Below, piece by piece: positions 58,701 to 64,000 of a DNA stretch of 64,000 bases. Source of the stretch: Aldrovandia affinis (taxonomy: Eukaryota > Chordata > Actinopteri > Notacanthiformes > Halosauridae); NCBI GenBank assembly GCA_029706075.1, contig JAINUG010000007.1:8433501-8497500 (forward strand), written 5' to 3'. The notes below the pieces were generated by a model, which worked only from the letters and a program-made list of their open reading frames with translations, searched no databases and had not been told where the DNA came from. Numbering within the stretch: the stretch's first letter is position 1; each line of letters begins with the position of its first letter. A program made the position numbers and the translations under genes.

Positions 58701-59758
58701 CACTGTGGTGATGAACACATGAGTGTCCTTGAATGTATCAAACGGATGAGAAAAAGACCATGGGATCAGTGGATGAAGCCCTCTCAGTGTGATTCCGAGC
58801 TTGCCCCTGGTAAGTGCCTTAATGTCTACGCCTGTGTCATCTCTATGAGCCTTAATGTGAGAATTCCATTAGGTTACTCAAAAAATGAAAAGGGGCCAAA
58901 GGAGTCTTTATTGCTCAGTCCTAGGGATTGGATCTTCTGTGTAGTGAACCATGGGATTTTCCATCCATCAGCTATGCTCTGGCACACGTCTGACTGCACC
59001 CAACAGACCAAGTGAGACCCCCACTCCAAAGGTCAGCCGTGAGTGTTTTTTCCCCTAGTCTCCGTAAGTCAGTGATTAGGGGTGAGAGCTAGGCCCTGCA
59101 GGAAAGGGAGCATTCTAATTTTCCAACAAGATTACTGTACCTGCAACAATTTCAGCTCTTCTTTCAGACCACTGATTTCCCTCTCCTTTAACTCTGCAGA
59201 CAGTTGGTGTCTTCCCTTCAAGAACATGGTGGCAAGCTATATGAACTCATCCAATAATTATGGCAGCCATCATGTCTAATGCTACATCAAGGATGATTTA
59301 AAATAAATTCAGTATTTTTAATGTGACAAGAATTAGATAAATGGTGTTAAAGAATGGGAAAAGGTAATGCTGCATACATTTGCTACTCTGTTAAGTAAAG
59401 TACATAATTTGGAAATATATTATCTAAGCATTATATACACAACTGATTTTATCAATGTTACTTCACAATTTTTTTATATAATATATCAAACACTCTACTG
59501 TACCTTTTCTCCTTCAATTCCTGTGATTCTTGCCTGAAACTGTAATAATAATAATGGTAAGTATGAATTTGTTCCATGTCTTTCACTTGATAAGAGAATT
59601 TAAAAAGATGTCAAATGATGGCAACATGAAAACAAGAAAAAATATGCCAGATTTACACACGAGAATTGAAAATAAATTAACATCACCTGTTTTTTTTTAG
59701 CAACAAGAGATTCATTGTGCTGATTTACTAATGTATCAATCTTATGTTGAAGAGACTC
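46456..59758 (-). CDS. ccdc73: ccdc73, coiled-coil domain-containing protein 73 (14 exons, 5' exons not in view)
   Basis: Fourteen minus-strand exons, 5' to 3': 59687-59758, 59504-59539, 59141-59215, 58240-58278, 57588-57723, 56542-56621, 55324-55452, 54827-54886, 54265-54369, 53173-53283, 52792-52932, 50804-51008, 48988-50628 and 46456-46742. All phases fit and there is no internal stop; the total is about 1040 residues. Residues 1 to about 330 form a long coiled coil that aligns in order, almost without gaps, with human CCDC73 (recalled, 1079 aa). The large exon encodes a low-complexity, probably disordered region, and the last exon a basic C terminus. The molecular role of CCDC73 is unknown. 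The N-terminal exons (about 80 residues in human) were not found up to 64000. It converges on the eif3m relic, as in human. Confidence 0.92.
46743..48987. other. ccdc73 last intron
   Basis: 2.2 kb, GTAAGT to TGTAG on minus. Around 47812, GCAGTGGCGGCTGGCGAGAA resembles the start of a fish DNA transposon, but the other end was not located. Otherwise unique sequence. Confidence 0.5.
48988..50628 (-). CDS. ccdc73: ccdc73 large exon (disordered central region)
   Basis: TCGCAG|AT to AAGAG|GTAAGT; 1641 bases, 546 full codons open on minus. It completes an Asp codon from the previous exon, then EGGDAGPTGGAVSDEHPQAD. Rich in Ser, Asp, Glu and Pro and without predicted folds, like the giant exon of mammalian CCDC73. 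A conserved-looking block near the end reads SSFELEPFMKAERVSVLQNI then QGFVTPLK and IPSFLKRN. The longest intact open frame in the window. Confidence 0.93.
50804..51008 (-). CDS. ccdc73: ccdc73 exon
   Basis: TCCACAG|GGT to CACCAG|GTAAGA; 205 bases, phase 0 to 1. Starts GDLMEFKKDNRKLISRNSE, then acidic and polar sequence ending RQAP. Leaves the coiled coil and starts the disordered region. No human counterpart was recognised by eye. Confidence 0.88.
51009..52791. other. ccdc73 intron carrying a full-length Tc1 element
   Basis: The intron is nearly all Tc1 element (51052-52619); only about 45 and 170 bases at its two ends are original intron sequence. Confidence 0.85.
51052..52619 (-). mobile_element. 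Tc1-like transposon, family T2, copy 3, full length (1568 bp), TA target
   Basis: The ends CACTACCGGTCAAAAGTTTT and, complementary, CTTTGACCGGTAGTG are flanked by TA on both sides (51050-51051 and 52620-52621). The length is normal for Tc1 elements. The transposase reads on minus and is broken into short frames: RSGRPKATTKSEDKLLRI (N-terminal, about 52050) and WDELDRRMKAKQPTSATHLW (C-terminal, about 51380). Same orientation as ccdc73. Reference copy for the deleted relatives at 31.6, 44.5 and 60.8 kb. Confidence 0.92.
52792..52932 (-). CDS. ccdc73: ccdc73 exon (end of the coiled coil)
   Basis: AATAAG|GAG to AAAAG|GTGGAT; 47 codons. EKILQETLHTDQEELKYVR then EAYDHLHEKCKQLSS and AELTQREK. Aligned with human EELNGEINKIKNELSSLK. 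The donor GTGGAT is poor, but the phase fits the next exon and the frame stops five codons further on. Confidence 0.88.
53173..53283 (-). CDS. ccdc73: ccdc73 exon
   Basis: TTGCAG|GCC to ATGAG|GTATGT; 37 codons. ALKTEHKLFREKIEEKDGH then IVSLVEEHNRSKTEWKNE, aligned with human TLERDNELQREKVKENEEK. Confidence 0.92.
54265..54369 (-). CDS. ccdc73: ccdc73 exon
   Basis: GTTCAG|GAG to CACCAG|GTCAGC; 35 codons. EVMSSLRQAQLLLQTQTVAL then SQAELELSAHREEHQ, aligned with the human [20 protein letters not shown] segment. Confidence 0.92.
54511..54655 (+). mobile_element. tRNA-derived SINE with L2-type 3' module, copy 2
   Basis: Head GTGGTTCAGTAGGTAGAGCA (box A) and GGGTTCGATTC (box B), about 80 percent like the copy at 34.55 kb. 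The module GATAAAAGCATCTGCCAAAT GGC is followed by an AT tail. In a ccdc73 intron, opposite to the gene. Confidence 0.85.
54827..54886 (-). CDS. ccdc73: ccdc73 exon
   Basis: TTCAAG|GAA to AAGCAG|GTGAGG; 20 codons ETEINKRLMKENAVVMAEKQ, aligned with human [20 protein letters not shown]. Confidence 0.9.
55324..55452 (-). CDS. ccdc73: ccdc73 exon
   Basis: ATTCAG|GAT to CATGTG|GTAATA; 43 codons. DVEKVNSELIKSKV then CEEGISHHTAREQRMQQLQH. Aligned with human ELKKAASDLIKSKV and its continuation. Contains a fish-specific cluster of four Cys (CSVCKC and neighbours). Confidence 0.92.
56542..56621 (-). CDS. ccdc73: ccdc73 exon
   Basis: TTACAG|TT to AACAG|GTAAAA; 80 bases. Joins the previous exon to make Val, then EEAMRLNKKLTFLNKKQE and TTINSLKQ, aligned with human REAIQSNKRLSALNKKQE. 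Confidence 0.92.
57588..57723 (-). CDS. ccdc73: ccdc73 exon
   Basis: CTGCAG|GAA to AACG|GTATGC; 45 codons plus one base. Reads EQKLQLQVQTKDSHLSQLSE then VERHFGALSR and VKQAHEKLVLN. Aligns without gaps to the human EQKVQLHLLAKEDYHKQLNE segment. Confidence 0.92.
58240..58278 (-). CDS. ccdc73: ccdc73 micro-exon, 39 bases
   Basis: TTTACAG|TTG to AACTG|GTAAGG; 13 codons LFKYSLEKKLTEL, aligned with human VSKYSLQKKVSEM. Confidence 0.87.
59141..59215 (-). CDS. ccdc73: ccdc73 exon
   Basis: TTGAAG|GGA to TGCAG|GTACAG; 25 codons GRHQLSAELKEREISGL then KEELKLLQ, aligned with human GKYQLATEIKEKEIEGL. The acceptor (CATGTTCTTGAAG) is a weak match to consensus. A second AG ten codons inside would lose the conserved start of the exon. 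Confidence 0.83.
59504..59539 (-). CDS. ccdc73: ccdc73 micro-exon, 36 bases
   Basis: TTACAG|TTT to AAAAG|GTACAG; 12 codons FQARITGIEGEK, aligned with human LQMKMCALEEEK. Too short for an open-frame search; found by continuity of the protein alignment and phase. Confidence 0.85.
59687..59758 (-). CDS. ccdc73: ccdc73 exon (coiled coil, most 5' exon seen)
   Basis: TTCCAG|GAG to AACAG|GTGATG; 24 codons, phase 0. Reads ESLQHKIDTLVNQHNE then SLVAKKKQ, aligned with human ETLQNQKETLAEQHKE. Confidence 0.88.
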
Positions 59759-60198
59759 CTGGAAAATAAAAAGGTGATTGAAAATAACATTGCAAAGATT
59801 GCTGTAGAATAAACGTGCTATAATTGTTTCAGCGCTAAACTAAAACAACCCTTTATACATTTCAAGACTTTATCCCAATGAGCAGTTCTGACAAGCAATG
59901 AAAAACAACAACTGATCCTTGGTACGCAGCCACCACTACAGAAACTCCAGCTTGGCTAGTCATTGTCATTGTGAGTTAACCTATTTAATACTCAATGTTG
60001 GGGAGTAGTTACAAAACTTGTAATTTAACTACTAGTTTAACTGCATTTCCAGTAGCATGGTGGTAGTTAAACTCATTTAAAATCCTGGTAGTGTTTTCAG
60101 TAGTGACTTGCTTTTTGGCCATGTAGCAATGTAGCATGCTACCGTCACTACACAATAAAAAGAATGAAACCGATATAGAAGGATTCTTAAAGATTTTG

Positions 60199-60562
60199 TT
60201 TCCCATTTTTCCCCATTTTCTCCCAATTTAGTAGCTTAGCAAATTGTACCCTCTTTTTCGTCAACTATCCCCCCACCCCTTGCATTGTGAGCTCGCTGCC
60301 GTAGTCCTGAGACCAGAGACAAAGGCGATGTACCACGTCTTCCGAGCGGGAACACGCCAAGCCGTTGACTGTAACTGCGCTGCACATTCGCAGCAATCTC
60401 ATATTGGCTTCCCCCCCCCTGGGACGGACAGCCAATTGCCGCCACCTAGCAGCACTCCCGGCCAGAGACGGACTGGCGCAGCCCGGGGAATCAAACCCTG
60501 GTCGCAGTGGGCAACCCACATTCCGGCCGAATGCCTTTACTGTTACGCCACCCGGGAGGCCT
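60199..60562 (-). mobile_element. tRNA-headed SINE, family A, copy 8 (full length)
   Basis: Best copy of the family. On minus it reads GAGGCCTCCCGGGTGGCGTA (head, box A region), GGGTTTGATTCC (box B), TGGCCGGGAGTGCTGC, GGCGGCAATTGGCTGTCCG and a tail TAAATTGGGAGAAAATGGGG. Flanks TAGAAGGATTCTTA (from 60176) and TAGATGGATTCTAA (from 60569) are a probable 14-bp target duplication with two mismatches. Confidence 0.87.
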
Positions 60563-60808
60563 CAGAAATAGATGGATTCTAACCCTTGAACTTCCCACAA
60601 CTCTAGGATGAAGCTGCCCATAAGTGCTGTACTAGGATCACATTTCCTAACCCCAATCCTAACCTTAACCAAAGTAAAAATCCAGAAAATTAGGATCTGC
60701 AGCTGGGAGCAAATCTTCAGGCCACTTCTTTTTGCAGCCGTGTCTATCATGTCATGCAAAATATGGACAGATAATCACCTTGGTCCTACTTGTAAACCTA
60801 CCTGTAAA

Positions 60809-61708
60809 TGTACACTACCGGTCAAACACCCCCATTTTCCAGTTTTTACTGAAAGTTAAGCAGTCCAGTAAATAACCTGAAATGGTACAAAGGTAAGCAT
60901 GACACTGCCAGAGGTTAAAAGAAAAGTTTAGGTTACCAAAAACTGAAAAATAATGTAAATTTTTTGGAAGTGAGTAGTTTCCTACACCATCAAAAGGCAC
61001 TTGGAAACTGGAGGAAACTCTGACAGGAAGAGGTCTGGCAGACCCAAAGCCACAACAAAATCAGAAGACAAGTTTCTGTCAACAGCTTGCATGATAGGCA
61101 GCTCACAGGACAACAGCTTCAAGCACAGCTTAACACTGGTCGAAGTAAGGAAGTCTCAGTTTCAACTGTGAAGAGAAGACTTCGAGTTGCAGGTTTGACA
61201 GGTCGAGTGGCAGTAAGAAAGCCATTGCTAAGATGGCAAAATAAGAAAAGAGGCTTGCCTGGGCCATGAAGCACTGCCAGTGTACTACTGAAGACTGGAA
61301 GGTCTTATGGACTGATGAATAAAAATGTGAAATCTTGAAATTTTGAAAGGATTTTGTAGGCCGTCGAGTAGGTGAAAGGATGGTTCCTCAGTGGGTGACA
61401 CCAACTGTCAAACATGGAGGAAGCGTGATGGCCTGGGGCTCTTTTGCTGGATCCAGAGTCAGTGACTTGCAGAGTGACTGTTAACCCATGTTAACCCATT
61501 ATTGTTCCCTGAAAAGGGCCTTTTTTAAATAACTCTGAAATGTACATTATTTTTCAGTTTTTGGTAACCTAAACCTTTTATTTATTTTTTTACCTCTGGC
61601 AGTTTACAGGTTACCTTTGTACCATTTCAGGTTATTCACTGGACTTGAACTGCTTCAGTAAAAACTAGAAAATGGGGGTGTTCTAAAACCTTTGACCGGT
61701 AGTGTATG
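60809..61708 (+). mobile_element. Tc1-like transposon, family T2, copy 4 (internally deleted)
   Basis: The left end CACTACCGGTCAAACACCCC has lost the AAAGTTTTAGAA part of the repeat. The right end is CTTTGACCGGTAGTGTA. The remnant transposase has VKRRLRVAGLTGRVAVRKPL (61160-61230) and WVTPTVKHGGS; the DPKHT and NPIE motifs are gone. Several stops are present. Confidence 0.85.
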
Positions 61709-63457
61709 ACTGTGACCAGTTCCACAGATAAAGGTTATGTGTTCACATGTGTGGTGTGTAAGCCCACAGTAAACACGGTAAACACTTTTCACAGCAAAGA
61801 CAACTAACACAAATCTAAGGACACGTTCAGGTCAGTTAACCAGCTAGCTAGCTTGAGTTAGTTCAATTCGCTAGCTATTAGCCTATTTGTCCAAGCCATA
61901 AAATAATATAACTCTTTCCTTACAAGAGATAAGCCAGCTAGCAAACATTGTAAGGGGTTCATGCTATCTATGCCTTCTAGCTAGCACAAAATCAAGCTAC
62001 CAATTCATGTCAATGTTATAGCTACTAGTGGTGTGCCGACTACTTGGAAATTACAAAAATCCTTTGGGTAATTTTATCATTAAGAGTACAATGGCACTAT
62101 AAATCTGTAGTGAAAGAAAATAGCTGATAATCTCAGATAATGGAAAACTACTTAATCCATCACGTCATTTGTAATTCCATTTTAATTGGATAGTACTACT
62201 GCCAATCAATACATGAACACTGTGGTTGAAGTCTCTGATCCACCCCCTCTGCTCTGTGTGTCACTGTTGATTCACACGCACACACGACTCACCGTTCGGT
62301 TTGTCATCTTGCTGTATCACCATGTTGGCCCGCACTGTGACAAGATTTAATTTAGCTAGGTAATATGGTTTAATTTTTAACATTAGCTACCTTACATTCA
62401 GCTTGGTTAATTCAGGTGTTGTTAATATTTGAGAAATGTGCACAGCATCCCACAGCTTTGTTAAATACTCGATTTTGATTGGTAAAGAGGGTGTTGATTT
62501 TTTTCCAGTAACCTGCACAGAGAAACATAATAACGCATGGCTATCAAGTAGTTCTGGTGGAACAGGCCTTACAAATGGTCTCACGGTTGCATATCTATAC
62601 ACAGGCCTTTCAACATTCTATTTCAATTGAGCATTTGATTCACAACTGAAAATAATGGCAAAGGTAAAATTAACAACAAACACATAGTTCTACAACAATT
62701 GTGTTTAATAGTATTTCAGTGTTTATTTCTATTGCAAGTAGCCGTGGTTTCTGCGGAATAAACCACTCTGGGCTGTCCAGGTAATAACTGCTTCAGAGTG
62801 GTTAACGTCCCCTCGGGACCACATCACAGCACCCTGTAATGGTTTAATTTCAACTGCACAGCCCGTTGTGATTTATTGTGTTTAACATATTGTGTTGACA
62901 CTAAAAAGAAATTCAGATCTCAATAACTTCTTCCTTTTACTATGAGTGAGGTTAGAGTAACTCCACCACCCATATTATTTTGTGTTTTTTCCCCCCACTC
63001 ATGTAGACTAACAGCTAAGAAATGGCATAAATATACAGGCGGCATCCCCTTGTTAATATTATAAGCTATTTCCACCTTGTTGATTATTTTATAGCTTCTA
63101 AGGTGTTATTAGCTCAAAGAGAAGAAAGAGAAGAAATGACATTAATTATTCAGACTACAGACTTCTTATCTAGTAGGGGGTGAATTTATTGTTAAATATT
63201 TCATTTTGGATGCATTTATTTGTCAGTTAAATGTCTGTGAAGTAAACTGACAAATACACGCATTCAAAACCCATAGCAGCAGCAAACAGCTCTCCCAATG
63301 ACAATTCTAGCGAATGTTACCATAGATGCATATGTTCTCTCAATGTTTTCTCAATGCTAGCTCCCAAGCTCACTAGCTGGCTCGACACTAAAATAAAATT
63401 GACAAACTTAGTAGTCATAGTAGTTAACTAATTCCTACCTGTGCTCTCTTGTTCTGC

Positions 63458-63530
63458 TAACTACACACAGTACTCTAAATGAGGTCTGACAAAGGCATTA
63501 TAGAATATCAATATAACCTCCTGCCAACTG
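63458..63530 (-). pseudogene. CR1/Rex-type LINE fragment
   Basis: On minus the frame reads ILIFYNAFVRPHLEYCV. LYNALVRPHLEYCVQ is a conserved block of CR1/Rex-like LINE proteins. Only about 70 bases are recognisable. Confidence 0.65.
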
Positions 63531-64000
63531 GGCATAATGTATTCAGTGACATGACAGATAAAAACACAGTGTATTGGGTATAAAACAGTTTTAAAATATA
63601 TACACACAATGGGCCAGATGCAAGAACAACTTTTACGCACAAATTTGTTCGCATTCACCAATTTTCTCGTATTTAGATTTTTCTCTTTGGTACAAACAAG
63701 ATTTACGAGTGGTCCAGAGCTGTCATAGGAGTCATACGTACAATTTGCCTGCCGTTCTCCAAAGGAAAACAACTTTTTCGTTACTTAGAATAACTGTTCA
63801 GTTTGAATATATAAATTACATGATAAATTATATAAATCATAATGTATAATTATTTGTAGGCCTATATTTGACTGTTTTCTTTTCAAATTGTAGGATAATA
63901 TCATTAATAATTCATTAATATAATGATATCATGATCATTTCATTTCAATTGTGGCTATTGAGGCTATGGTATAATACTACAATATCAATATAAACATCCG

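Larger units (their letters stand above)
59759..64000. other. Region upstream of the ccdc73 exons seen; expected 5' exons not found
   Basis: The first exons of ccdc73 (human segment around LLDFKTNLLEALEELRMRRE) were looked for on minus and not recognised; they may lie beyond 64000. The region holds a SINE, a Tc1 relic, a LINE fragment and AT-rich DNA. A sequence at about 60000-60110 (TTGGGGAGTAGTTACAAAAC, TTAACTACTAGTTTAACT) resembles an hAT terminal region. Confidence 0.45.

Noticed and set aside
62284-62340. Minus-strand ATG followed by about 28 bases and a GTGAGT donor, a possible first exon of ccdc73
   Set aside because: The intervening exons for the conserved N-terminal segment are missing between here and 59758, so there is no support beyond a chance donor.

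Overview
The window is nuclear DNA from a ray-finned fish, most likely a teleost. It carries spliced vertebrate genes with GT-AG introns and a fish-type repeat load: Tc1-like and hAT-like DNA transposons, an L2-type LINE whose 3' end matches a form common in fish, and tRNA-headed SINEs. Species and lineage cannot be fixed from the sequence alone.

Layout. The 5' part of wt1 (Wilms tumour 1) is on the minus strand at 3362-9423. Its first three coding exons are present; exon 4 and the zinc-finger exons lie beyond the left edge. A gene-poor interval of about 24 kb (9.4-33.5 kb) follows, holding two small hAT-like elements with 8-bp target duplications, a minisatellite, microsatellites, SINEs and a frame-broken L2 LINE. 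The plus-strand relic of eif3m (translation initiation factor 3 subunit M) spans 33542-46067. Exons matching human exons 2, 3, 4, 9, 10 and 11 are recognisable, but exons 1 and 5-8 are not found, and exons 9 and 10 each lack one base. The minus-strand gene ccdc73 (46456-59758) is represented by 14 coding exons with matching phases and no breaks; its first exons lie past 59.8 kb and were not found. The order and orientation wt1(-), eif3m(+), ccdc73(-) is the same as on human 11p13.

The most interesting observation is the contrast between the neighbours. wt1 and ccdc73 look intact, while eif3m, which encodes a core translation factor, looks like a pseudogene. The simplest reading is a duplicated locus (teleost or later genome duplication) in which wt1 and ccdc73 were kept and eif3m decayed. 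Inside the dead gene are two AT-motif-rich stretches (about 42.83-43.17 and 45.37-45.65 kb) that look like possible conserved regulatory elements. They could be a reason the surrounding DNA was kept, but this is inference.

Transposons account for much of the rest. They include Tc1-like copies of three kinds, an hAT relic with a BED zinc-finger remnant in eif3m intron 3, eight copies of one tRNA-headed SINE family (seven in one orientation), and two SINEs that share a 3' module with L2-type LINEs. No CRISPR array, rRNA gene or functional tRNA gene was seen.
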